A DNA stretch of 64,000 nucleotides, from assembly GCA_013398175.1 (NCBI GenBank), contig VZRZ01007909.1, forward strand, positions 89,436-153,435. Reading direction: 5' to 3'. The notes beneath the pieces are model-generated. The model was given only the letters and a program-made list of their open reading frames with translations. It searched no databases and had not been told where the DNA came from. The position numbers and the translations under genes are program-made. This document shows, piece after piece, positions 25,791 through 36,200 of this stretch. Source of the stretch: Climacteris rufus (Eukaryota > Chordata > Aves > Passeriformes > Climacteridae). Numbering within the stretch: position 1 is the stretch's first letter; every line of letters begins with the position of its first letter.

Positions 25791-26337
25791 CTGAGAGTAC
25801 AGGAAAAACACAGTTTTCTCTTCTAGATTTCAAAGGGTTCTATTGAGAATTCAGTTTGCTCACACTGCTGGAAATACAATACCTATAAATAAATTTCTTC
25901 CTGTTGACTCCATCAAACCGTGTCCATGTTCATCCTTCAGGGTCTGATTAACTTCTTTTTTTTAGTGCCAAAACTAACATAAAACTACATGTCTGAAAAT
26001 TCAAGTCTAAAGCACTTGTGTAAATATGTTTGCTCTGCTTTTCCTTTCATGAAAGACATGGATGGTTGCTATTTTCATATCCCTTTTCATTAGATGTAAT
26101 ATTATAGACACTGAAACAAATTAGGTATAGACAGTTCCAAATACATCTTCAGTGACCTGAGCTGAGTTCCTCACTATAATTTCAAATGTCTGTGGTAGAA
26201 ATTAGATGAATCATATAAAATTCATCTAGATAAAAGAAAATGTTCATTCTACCTTTTACAAATATGGTATTTTAATATTTACTGTACAAGTCATTCCATG
26301 ATCATTTTATTATACAAAATAAACTGTTCTGACTTAC

Positions 26338-26495
26338 CCATGACTGCACTTTATTACTGAAATGAGTAACCTGAGCTCCTATCAAAGGACATGGAGAAAT
26401 GGGCTGAAGGACACAGCTCCTGCACTGCAAGTAACTTGTCAAAGAAGATTCCTTCTCATTCCAAACAGCATTTAAAGATAAACTGCCATTCAAGT
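26338..26495 (-). CDS. Candidate exon (158 bp), unidentified gene, CxxC-containing
   Basis: The exon lies between an acceptor (pyrimidine tract ending ggaag) and the near-perfect donor TGG/GTAAGT. It begins in phase 1 and ends in phase 0. It encodes 52 residues after the split codon, including LNGSLSLNAVWNEKES, then YLQCRSCVLQPISPCP with a CxxC pair, and ends FSNKVQSW. The alternating hydrophobic strand 'GSLSLNAVWN' followed by CxxC is reminiscent of an OB-fold with a zinc ribbon, but that is an impression, not a match. Neither the family nor the gene is recognised. Confidence 0.5.
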
Positions 26496-26775
26496 CTTCC
26501 AAAAAGAAAGAAAAAGTAGTTTATATAGGCATCAAGAGAGATTTTTAAAACAGATAAAAGTCACTAGTTGCATTTCACATTTCAAAATGTCATGTTCTTA
26601 TTTTGCCAGAAAGATGGTAAAGAATGCTCAGCAATCCCTGTGGACTTAGGAACTTCTAAAAGTGAGTCCTTGTGGCAAAAATCACATATTAAGTGCCATC
26701 CTAACAGCTTTGAATGGGCATCAGAATTGTCCACATAAGAACTAAAATAAGTACTTTGTTTTTGGTCTCTGTCAC

Positions 26776-26814
26776 CTGAAGAACCAAAAGGTTCCACACT
26801 CCATAGGCTGACAC
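26776..26814 (-). CDS. Candidate micro-exon (39 bp), unidentified gene
   Basis: The acceptor tcattccag precedes 39 bases ending in the consensus donor CAG/GTGACAG. Phase in and out are both 1, so it fits between the exons at 27747-27962 and 26338-26495 without disturbing the frame. It encodes VSLWSVEPFGSS between the split codons. An alternative is read-through to later weaker donors. The frame stays open to 26582 and contains LICDFCHKD, a second CxxC pair, so a longer exon cannot be excluded. Confidence 0.35.
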
Positions 26815-27746
26815 CTGGAATGATTTCCTGTCAAACACAGCAATTCTGCTTTAATGGGGTACATGCCTCCAATTCCTGGATTTGAACTTCTTGTAAGAAA
26901 TGCAAAGGGTTCTGTTCTCATTATCTTTTATTCTTCAGGATATTATGTAAGGATCCAAGAAATCTGGGAGTGCAGGGTACACTGGAACTCATCTTTAGTG
27001 TTTAGTTCCAAGTGCAGAGGCCACAGAGCTTTGAGGAGTGGAAAATCTCACCAGGAGCTTCCCAAAAGGTCCAAGGGAGGGGTGTAATAAATAATATAGA
27101 GAAAATAATTGTATATAATTTATTTTCTTGGCCAAGTACCACTGTCAATACCCAATTCTCCAAGTTCTGTATTCCCAGCCTCCTGACAAAGCCCACTGAC
27201 CCACATGGGTTTGCTGTTTATCTGCTTTCCAGCCAAATGTTGTGCCTTGGACAGGAAGACAGCTTCCTTACTCCATAAAATAGCCAAATTTCTCCTCCTG
27301 AGTTTAAAATAATCTTCCTCATTGATCTAAAGTCAAAACCCAGTTTACAGTTGTCATTACCATCTTTCAGCATGGTTGTATCACTTCTATGCTTGTCTCA
27401 AATATTTCCTGGGGTTTTCAGAAACATTCACAGTCCTTGGTAAGAGGACACAGAAATACCAGAACCATTGAAAGACCTGATATTTTCCTATAAAAAAAGA
27501 GATTACATTTGCTTTAGAAGCACAATGTTCCTTTCCAAAAGCTATGAAAAGGAAATGTTATTTTGAATAATAAGATGTAGTGGGGGAAGAGGCTCTGCAT
27601 AGGAGGACATTTCACACGTAGATCACAAGGTAAAAACATTTTACCAAAATCAAAAGCATCTGCAGGCAAGGGAAGAAAACAAAGTGTTGCATTTTATTTA
27701 AAGCTAAAGGACAAATGTTAGCTGGTATTTATCAGCAAGAATTTAC

Positions 27747-27962
27747 CTTTCACTGGCATCTGATAAACCTTCAAAGTTTCTTTAAGACGACTAAGACTTG
27801 CAGCATCTGAGATGACCAACACCACATTATCATCTTCTGCAATGGCATCTAGTTTACATTTACAATTATTAATGGATTCTTTACTTCTTATATTGGCATT
27901 TCTGAAGAGTTTCCAGATTATTTTCAGGTCACCATTACTGTAGCAAGCTTTTCTCAAAATTC
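27747..27962 (-). CDS. Candidate exon (216 bp), unidentified gene
   Basis: The acceptor (ttaaattatag) and the donor AAAG/GTAAAT flank a frame open throughout. It starts with two bases of a split codon and ends with one base, so it feeds correctly into the 39-bp exon. The 71 residues include ILRKACYSNGDLKIIWKLF, a cysteine pair in NNCKCKLD, an acidic EDDNVVLVISD and LSRLKETLKVYQMPVK. Composition and codon use look like a soluble, mixed alpha/beta protein. Its start phase does not match the end of the exon at 28571-28791, so at least one exon between them is missing from my model or one boundary is wrong. Confidence 0.5.
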
Positions 27963-28570
27963 CTATAATTTAAAAAGTGGGGTGTAAGACTTATATACAC
28001 ACATGGTTTTGAATACAGTACTGTTCAACCATGCTGCAAACTTTCCACATTTACAAGATGGTAATTTAGGCCCTGATCCAATACCCACTGCAGTCAGTGA
28101 AAAGACTTCTATTGCTGTAAATGGCCCTTGGAAGAAGGCCTTATTTAAAATTTTTAATGTGTCCAAAATTTACTTTTCAACAGATAATTTTCCCCTTGTT
28201 ATTACTCCCAAATCAACCAGCGAGTTTGAATCCACCTTGAATAAAGCCATTTATTTTTCATTTTCAGATTTTTTAACTTTCCTCAATCAACTGGCATCTG
28301 AGATTCAGTTTAAACAACATAAAACTTCTTGCTGACAACAAACACCCTGGTAAACTGTAGACATTCCTGGACCTCAGTGACTCAGAATGCTCTTACTGAA
28401 CACAGTGGTTGCATTTCCCAGGTTCTACACCAAAGATGTGATGATACTGATAAATTAAGGCAAGGAATGAAAGGTGACTGATGAGATTGCACAAATCTGA
28501 AAGGACACACATGGTTCCTTCGGGAAAAGGGTGGCACCAAGTGGTCTCCATGAGCTGGGCCTGCCTTTAC

Positions 28571-28791
28571 CATCTGGATTTTTCTAACTGGCATGATTTT
28601 AACAGGTCCAGAACATGGAATATCTCCCACTCTCCCTCAGGCACAGGTTTGGTTGGCTGAAGAGATTTGTCCTTTCTTGATTTCATCAGATCCAGAAGAC
28701 TGTTTAAGCATGAAACATCTCTAATTGTTTCTGCATGTAACTCGTGAGAATATCTGGTAATTAGGTCATTACCATACATTACCACAGCAGC
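28571..28791 (-). CDS. Candidate exon (221 bp), unidentified gene
   Basis: The clear acceptor catcttcag and the donor GATG/GTAAAG bound an uninterrupted minus-strand frame of 73 codons plus two bases. It reads AAVVMYGNDLITRYSHEL, then VSCLNSLLDLMKSRKDKSL, a linker PVPEGEWEIF and a helix-like HVLDLLKSCQLEKSRW. The residue mix (charged, amphipathic helices, few low-complexity runs) looks genuinely coding. It starts in phase 0, agreeing with the exon at 29077-29117. It is not recognised as any family I know. Confidence 0.5.
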
Positions 28792-29076
28792 CTGAAGATG
28801 GGGTTCCTTTTAAAAAACAGCAGAGTTGCTGTTGCTTTTATCAGCCTTCAGACCTTCCCAAATTAAAGTGCCTCACAAAAACAGAGAATTTCCAAAAGCA
28901 CCTAAACCCCACTTCACACAATGTGTCCACCAAGGACTAAAAACCAAATTAAATGAATACAGGGTAGGCTACACATTAAAGAATAGCAGTGTAATCATCG
29001 GGCATTTCAGAGAGACTTTTGATAGTGTCATGAAAACATGTAGTGGATTCACAGAGCGACTGTGCCAAGGTATTAC

Positions 29077-29117
29077 CAAACTTCTCACAGCAACTGGTAG
29101 CAAATTAACACCTAATC
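29077..29117 (-). CDS. Candidate micro-exon (41 bp), unidentified gene
   Basis: The pyrimidine-rich acceptor ttccttctcag and the donor TTTG/GTAATA give 41 bases that enter in phase 1 and leave in phase 0, joining the exons on either side in frame. It encodes LGVNLLPVAVRSL. A slightly shorter version ending at an internal GTGAGA donor is also in phase. The plus strand here is also open for more than 100 codons (28826-29182), which weakens the case. Support is only splice phase. Confidence 0.3.
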
Positions 29118-29527
29118 CTGAGAAGGAACACACCCCAATGAATGGGCCACTGTTCCAAATAATTCCTTCCAGCCTCCCATAATGTCAGAAGCTGCCTTCA
29201 GTTAACTCTGAAATCCCAGATGCCCATTGTAGTCCAAGACAGGTCAGTGTGGCAGGACCACTGAATGAAGCAACAAAAACTGCCACAAAAAAAGAACTTA
29301 TTTAAAATAATTGTTATTGTGACAACTCCCTCCTCTCCCCCAAACCAGACATTCTGCAGGTCTCCAGTGCATTTCTAATAAATCATTTATCTAGATACAA
29401 AATCCAGTGGAGAAATGAACCAATTATTCTAAAATATCCCTCCAGCATCCAAAACTGGGGAAGTAAAAGGGTGGATCAGAAATCCCATCCTTCCCAATGA
29501 AACAAGTGACAGTTGCACTGATCTTAC

Positions 29528-29579
29528 CCTCTGCCTTGGGCAGTATTTCAGCTCCACAGCCAACACAATAAAGTCCTTT
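29528..29579 (-). CDS. Candidate exon (52 bp) with zinc-ribbon-like CxxCG
   Basis: The acceptor ccttgcaag and the strong donor GAGG/GTAAGAT flank 52 bases that encode KGLYCVGCGAEILPKAE plus a split glycine-type codon. The CVGCG motif is typical of one half of a zinc ribbon or rubredoxin-like knuckle. Phase at the 3' end is 1, as needed by the exon at 29077-29117. No upstream exon or start codon was placed, although the gene would have to begin before the BRIP1 3' end near 32 kb. Identity unknown. Confidence 0.38.
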
Positions 29580-31600
29580 CTTGCAAGGCTGGTTGTGTGT
29601 TTCCTTCTAACAAGGCAATGCACAAAATGCATGTAAATAATGGTTTGCATATAGCAAGTATGCAGATTGGCATATTTAAATATAAATACCATTAAACATA
29701 TCAAAATTACTTCAGAGAAATACACTACTTGAAATACTCAGAGGACTCTATTTGAGTCAATGTTTGTCATTTATATCAGCTCATAATTGAAACATACACC
29801 ATGTTAAAAATGCTTAACCTCACTTAAATAGAAACACTGTCATATAAAATATGAGGTATTTTATAGTCTATAAAACTGCAGGCTATCAATTTGTTGGGAA
29901 TTTGCAAAAGAGCCTGGGATGATTGGTGACTTGGTGTTTCCCATGAGAAACAAAGGTATCTATTGAGTGTAAATCAGATCTGCAGCCAACCAGGCACATG
30001 ATGAAGCAACTATTGCAGCTGTATTCTTAAAAGAATTCTTAAAAATTACATAATAAATCATTCTTCATTCCCTTGCACCTGAACATTCAGCAGCCACCTG
30101 GAACAGGTACTTTAGGCCATGGATGTGGTACCTTTCTCTCCTGGTTGGAGCCACTTTGCCTAAAGGCAGCTTTCCTTCTCCTGCATCTCCTCTGAACTTT
30201 CAATCCTTGAATAAATTCAAGATTTTGTTATTATTATAGACAGCAGAGATTATATTGAGCTATTCTATCAAAGTAGAAGAATTTTCAATAATTGTGATAA
30301 GTCCAAGTAAATAATTCTAGGAAAGTTGGTATATTGACTTCCCCTCCCTTTTATCTGCAGGCTGGGCAGCACTTATTTCTGGGAATCATCATAAATATAT
30401 TAACTATATTCTTAGCTCTAACATAAGAAATAACACAGTTGTTAGACATAAAGACAAATTAAGAATAAATTTACAGCAAAAAAACCAGTCCACCCCTAAC
30501 CTTCCACACCCAGCAGGAACACAAAGGGTTTTCTATCCACCAGTTGTCCTGAGCTGTGCTCAGGGTTTGAGGTTTTAGTGGACAGAAATTTTTCTAGCAA
30601 ACAAAGTGTCAAATGTTGATGCTTCAATACATATTTGAGAAAGAATGGTTAAGGAGAAATTTGATATAAAAGCTGAGCGGTGTAAATTAGTAAATGATTT
30701 GACCCAGAGCAGGCCTGGTCTTAAAGGATTTCTGATCAAAGGAAGATGCAACACAAGATCAAGAAAGGAACAATCTGCTCCAGATAAGGAAAAGGAGATG
30801 GATTTTCTTCTGGTTTTTTTTTTTTTTTGAATGTTAGGGATTTGAAGACAGACAAATCTTCTGAAAGACAAATAAGAGGCCGTGGGCACTGGATGAGCAG
30901 ACAAGTCACAAAGCTGAAGTGGTTTCTGTTATCTACTTAGAAACACAAAAACATAAAAAGTGGTTTGGTGTAGAAGATTTGCTTTAAGAAAACTGAGCCA
31001 TTGAAGACTCCTGAGGATCCAGTCCATGGATTCAGGGGAATGTGGCTGCAAAGCACCTGCACAGCTGCCAGGACAGCTCTAGAACCCAGTTACCAGCATC
31101 ACTTCATCATTACTCAAATAGAAATGAAGTATATTTGTCTTTAGCTGTGTCAGACATTTCAATTCCTGTCAATATCAAGCAGAACAAGCCCATCAGGGAA
31201 ATATAGGAAACCAAAACCAAGGAAACCTGATCCTTAGGTAGCAGCAATATTGCAAACCTTTACCCAAATGCCTTACACCAACTACTGCCAGTTAAAGAAA
31301 CCCAACAGTCTTCTTGCCATCCTTGCAGGGTACACAATTTCATAGAAATGAACTTATTGTGTAAAGAAAGGGCACAATTTAAATCCTATTGATATTAACA
31401 CATTCACAGCTCTGTAGAGATGGATGTCAAAACGTTATTTAGATGAACCTCTGTGGAAAACGACCAGTCAATAATTTCATTTCTACTCTCAGACAAAAAG
31501 TATCAATACCTAAGAACCAATCTTAAGATTGCAAAAATCTTCATATTAATGCATGATGGAAATGAACAATCTTTTCTTGAAAAGTCAGGCGTAAGTATGT
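29580..31600. other. Intergenic, likely holds the unseen 5' end of the unidentified gene
   Basis: AT-rich sequence with a T15 homopolymer. Minus-strand frames at 30575-30904 and 31585-31854 are open but are poly-lysine or phenylalanine-rich shadows of A/T tracts. I did not find a convincing first exon or promoter for the exon cluster below 29.6 kb, nor a CpG island. Confidence 0.4.
30814..30828. repeat. T15 homopolymer
   Basis: An uninterrupted run of T on the plus strand. It could be the remnant poly(A) of a minus-strand retroposed sequence, but the flanking DNA shows no recognisable element or target-site duplication. Confidence 0.85.
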
Positions 31601-31606
31601 TTTATT
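31601..31606 (-). terminator. Alternative BRIP1 poly(A) signal AATAAA
   Basis: The minus strand reads AATAAA here, about 790 bases after the BRIP1 stop. It would give a longer 3' UTR than the signal at 32032. Which one is used cannot be told from sequence. Confidence 0.3.
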
Positions 31607-32031
31607 ACAAAAAAAATTGTTTGTTTTGATTGTAATAAATGAAAAAAATATTTTAAATACTTCAAAAAATAGGCTGAGGAAGATTCAAAGACCTTTCTGT
31701 ACCATTTACATTGATGTATTTGCATGTAAAATGTGATTGTAGGACACACAAACAAGAACAGGTTTTGACATGAATACACAGAATCCAACCAATAGAAATT
31801 AGATCCTCTCACAAAAGAAAAGTCTAAAGAAACCTCAACTTTTAAATAAAACAAAAAGATCTCTGAAGAAGTCTCTCATCCTCATCAAATATCAAAATGT
31901 GCACGGCTCCTGATGGACATTTTGATGTAAGAAATTGGAAAGAAACATTAAGTACTGAAGAATACACCTGTTTTAGTACTCAGGCTCAATCTATTCTATG
32001 ACTTGATCTGCAAAGATACTGTTCTGTATGT

Positions 32032-32037
32032 TTTATT
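32032..32037 (-). terminator. Probable BRIP1 poly(A) signal AATAAA
   Basis: This is the first canonical AATAAA on the minus strand after the BRIP1 stop codon, about 355 bases downstream. An ATTAAA variant near 32124-32129 is closer still. The implied 3' UTR (roughly 32015-32392) is AT-rich and has no open frame. Confidence 0.45.
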
Positions 32038-32392
32038 TAAAAAAACCCTAACAAATGCACAAAACCATAATTTGATTATATGAGTGTTTTGCTTTCTGAA
32101 GAAACACACCATTATTTGACTGTATTTAATGGTGCATTAATTAAATCTGTAAGGGACAAACCTCAGCCAATAATTACAAATCAGACCCTACTTGGGCTTC
32201 TATTTAGAATTTCCAGACATGATGTCCTTTAGCCATGGAATTAGGATGAAGAATCTTCATTATATCTACAGAAAACTGCACATTGCATAACTCTGAGAGT
32301 GAAAACCAGAAAATACCATGAGAACTGGAGCCTGGGAGCAGCTCACACTAAATGAGGCTGAGGAAGGAGCCCTGGCACTTTGTCAGGGCTGC

Positions 32393-33282
32393 TCACCACT
32401 CTTCCCACAGAAACTGTCCCCCTGTGGCACTGCTGCTCAGCAGGAAGGCTGACACACCTTTATTTCGGGATCTGGAAAGGCTGATTTGCCTTTTGCTGCT
32501 GTCCACCTCCTGAGATGCTCCCTGCTCTGCTCCTGCTGCAGCAGCCACCTCTGTGGCCCTGCCTGCACTGCCCCTGCTCCTCTCCTCCTGCACAATTCCA
32601 CCTGGGCTTCTGCTCCTGCCACCAGCCTCAGCTCCTGCAGTCACTTTTAGGGTTTCTGAGGTGCTGATGGCAAAAAGATCATCAGGGACCGTGGAGTTCC
32701 CACACTGCACCCAATTCCCATTTGCACAACAGGCTGGGACTGGTGGTTCAGTTCTCTGTTCCTCTGGTTCTGCATCATCATAGAGTTCTGGGCTGAAGTA
32801 AATACTCTCATCCTCATCCTCAGCCTCTGACACATTGAATGCTGCAGGCTCAGCTTTCCCTGCTGCTGAAGGGAGCTCCCTGCAGGCCTCAGCTGGAAGC
32901 TGGAGCTTATCAGGATGTCCTTCAGCAACTGGAGCCTCAGCATTTTGAACTGAAAAGTGAGCTGTTTCCAAACATGATTCTGGTCCACGTGGTTCATGTT
33001 CTGCAGTTAATGATGACTGGCACTGATTTAAACTATCAATAACTTCACTAGGTCCATTCACATCCTCCTGTTTGCTATTTGCTGTGGACCTGCAGTTTTT
33101 GGCTACAGGTGTTGAAGTCAGTGGTTTGGAGCAGCAATTCTCTTCCACATTATCAGCATCAGTCCAACCATTCATTTCTTCTGTCTCTATTTTAATTGCT
33201 GCCATTTTGGGTGTGGAGTCCACAGGTTTTCTTCTTTGTTTTACACGGTGAGAATGGCTCTCTACACCAACTTTCTGGTCAC
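32393..33282 (-). CDS. BRIP1: BRIP1 last exon (human exon 20): regulatory C-terminal tail
   Basis: 890 coding bases from the acceptor ttttcacag to the TGA at 32393-32395. They encode 295 residues after the split serine, against about 281 in human. Most of the exon is diverged and probably disordered, but an acidic island EDEDESIYFSPELYDD and VPDDLFAIST align well with the human tail around the TopBP1-binding Thr1133 and a DLFEI motif. The phosphothreonine position is serine here. The last residues after SRNKG are VSAFLLSSSATGGQFLWEEW, longer than and unlike the human MFPGFK ending. A C-terminal extension is favoured over a frameshift, because the +1 frame also stops early and the ORF is continuous. 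Confidence 0.95.
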
Positions 33283-36200
33283 CTGTGAAAAATCACAAAA
33301 CGTAAATTAATTGTATCCAACCCACTGATTTACAGCATGTTTAGCACATCAAAATTATCACTGTTTCATCAGGTTTACAGTGATTTTACAACACTCATTA
33401 AGAACAACAACAAAAGCCCAGATGTTACAACTATCTTTGCACATGAATTGTCTTAATCAAATGAATAGATTAACAGGCATATAAAGGTAGAGTATGACTG
33501 GATTTGAAATCTGTAATCTCTGATTATTGTGCTCTTCTCTTATTCACATCTGTCTTGATCGAAATTAAGTCAGAAGCTTTCCTAAAATTTAGGAATGAAT
33601 ATTTACTTGTGGAACTAAAGGAGATCACATGAAAAGTGTCACAGCAATGTCAAACAACAGATGGAGCTTGAACCAGGACACTCAACTTGCAATAATGCTA
33701 ATCTTGAGGGGTTTCAAATATATTTTAATTATCTTCATAGTGTTCAGTGGAAAAAGAAATTTAAGTGAAAACATTTTTGATTGTGCTATAAACTTATCAA
33801 ATATTACTGTTTTAAGACAACCAGATGGAAAGAGAATTAATTTCAGTCTGTTGAGCACAGCTCATCCACATTTGTGAATAATTATCATTTTCCACTGTAG
33901 CACTTCTGTAATTTGAAAAAAACATTTGTTTCTTCCAAAAAAAGATGCAACTTCATTCAAATTGCCAGTGGAAATGAACATACTTGGTCTCACTGCTGCC
34001 CTGCTGTTGCTTGGCTGATTTGATGCTGTGGGATGAAGTGAGCCGCCGGTTGTAGCAAAATTCACTTCTGAGCCCAAACTGTGCTCCTCACTTTTGGCAG
34101 GAACATCTGGTGACAGCTGAAGGGTTGCCTCGTGCTGAGAGCCTTGTGACAGGTCCCTTGCAGGTGAGGGAAGGTGGGGGAACTCGCTGTGCTCTGCTGA
34201 GCCATCCCCAGAGCTCTGGTTCCTGGCAGCGAAGGCCTGCAGGGATTCCAGAGCGCTCCCAAAACTCCCGTGGTGCTGGATTTGCTGACGAATCCACTTA
34301 GATAATCCTAAAGGAAAAACAAATCTTACTGCAAACTGACATCACCTATACCAGCTATTTCACATCAGGAAATAGCACCCCAATATTGCCAATATTTCTG
34401 TGTAGGTATAGGCAGATTCATGAGGATTTCAAGAAGTTGCTCCTCAAAATACAACAATTCCTCCTTTCCAGGTGGCAATTTGATTTAATCAATGTATTCT
34501 GGCAAGCAATACTAAAAACATCCTTTTTCTATTAAAAGAGCTTTACCTTTTTCACCAGTCTTTTTTTTTAGGTTCAAACTGCTGCATTGCACAAATATCT
34601 TTTTTTTTTTATACCCGTGTGCACATTTTGCTTGTTATCATGAATTATTTAAAAGCACAGACTACAGCTATTTATTATCATATTAACAGGGTCTGATAAA
34701 AATTAGAACATAATGGAGCTTTTTACAACTTTGTGTCAGATTAAGTAACTCATATTCAGAAAAATCATAAAGCTGCTCCACTGCTACAATATAATACAAA
34801 CTGCTCCTATCAGAATAATATTTAAAATTCTCAAATACCAGATGTCTTGAGCATAACAGCTGTTTAGATGATATTGGAACACACAAGGGTGAACCAAAAA
34901 CTGACTCTCCTTATCTTAGAAAGTATTTTTGAACCCATTTAAATATTCTTTGAATATTAATTTTTTAAAAAAACCAACAAAACCAATAACAGATAATTTA
35001 ATTATTCTGTGAAGTTTTACTTTTTAGAGAAAGGAATCTTACCAAGTCTTGAACATACAGATTGTGTCACTATATGAATTACCTGATTACTTCAATAGTT
35101 CAAATATATTTTCAGTACAAACAGACCCATGAGAGGGGTTGGACTCAAGTGCAGCAGCTGAGCTCCACCTGCTGACTAAGCCCAGCATGGGCTGGAGAGC
35201 TCAGCTCTGCCCAGTTCTTTTGAACAGGGCAGGAACAAAGATAAAAACACACTTCTAAGCAGTTTCTTATCTAATTTTTATTTCTTTTTTAAGGCAGAGT
35301 GCATGATCTATTTTATTTCATCTGCATTTATTTCCACCCTGTATAAAATCAAGAACAGAAAACACTTGTTGTATATTGAGTATTTAGTGATACAATTTGT
35401 GTTTCCATGGTTGTAGCTCATTCTGACTTTTCCTACTCACCTGGATTTGCACAACCATATTTCTGTAATTTTGGGTTTTCACTGTTTGTCAATAATTTTT
35501 GTCAGAGATTGTTACCCTTACCAGTGATGTATTTGTTGGGGTTATTCCGGAAGCGGTCGTCCACTAAAATAAGAGCCCCCCAGTCATTCCTGTGCCTTAT
35601 GCACCTAAAAGGGAGCAAGAAAAGAGTGTTCATGGAATTACAGGGCACACAGCAAAAATCTGTGGGAATCAGGAAACAAGGATTGCACCGAGTCAGTGGA
35701 ATAATCAAAATTATACAGGAAGTGCTTTCGTACTGTGTGCACCAAAAATCGTGATGGATGTCAGAGAAGCTTAAATTTCCTTCAGTTTTGAATTTACTAC
35801 ATGAAAACAGCTAAATTTAAAAAAAAACCCTACACAAATATTCAACAGCCAAACAAACCACATCATTTGTTTTCCACTCTTAACTGGGCAGGGTAAATAC
35901 TATGGAACTTCCTGCCAGCTGAGTGGAATGTTCTGGGTTTATCAAAATACTCCCCACACACCATCACCCTTCACCACATCCTTCACCACATCTCAGCTTA
36001 GCAAGAGCTGTTTCCTGGTTTTATAAGGAATTTGTACCTTTATGTCAGAATGGAAGTCTATTTGCTCCATTTCAGTTTAGACCAGCATCATTTCATTCAA
36101 ATGATAAATTATACAATAACTGTCACTAAAACTTAAGTTCAAGTTTATTTCACAGTTATTATTTCACTATTGGTATTCCACAACTGAGATTTTTCTTAGC

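Noticed and set aside
28040..28110. Minus-strand reading VGIGSGPKLPSC resembling the IGSGPKG part of the upstream BRIP1 exon
   Set aside because: It lies downstream of the BRIP1 stop, the flanks do not continue the helicase sequence, and the exon order would be wrong. Coincidence.
32437..32622. Alternative minus-strand frames over the last BRIP1 exon
   Set aside because: Shadows of the real reading frame, which is fixed by phase and by the conserved SIYF and DLF motifs.
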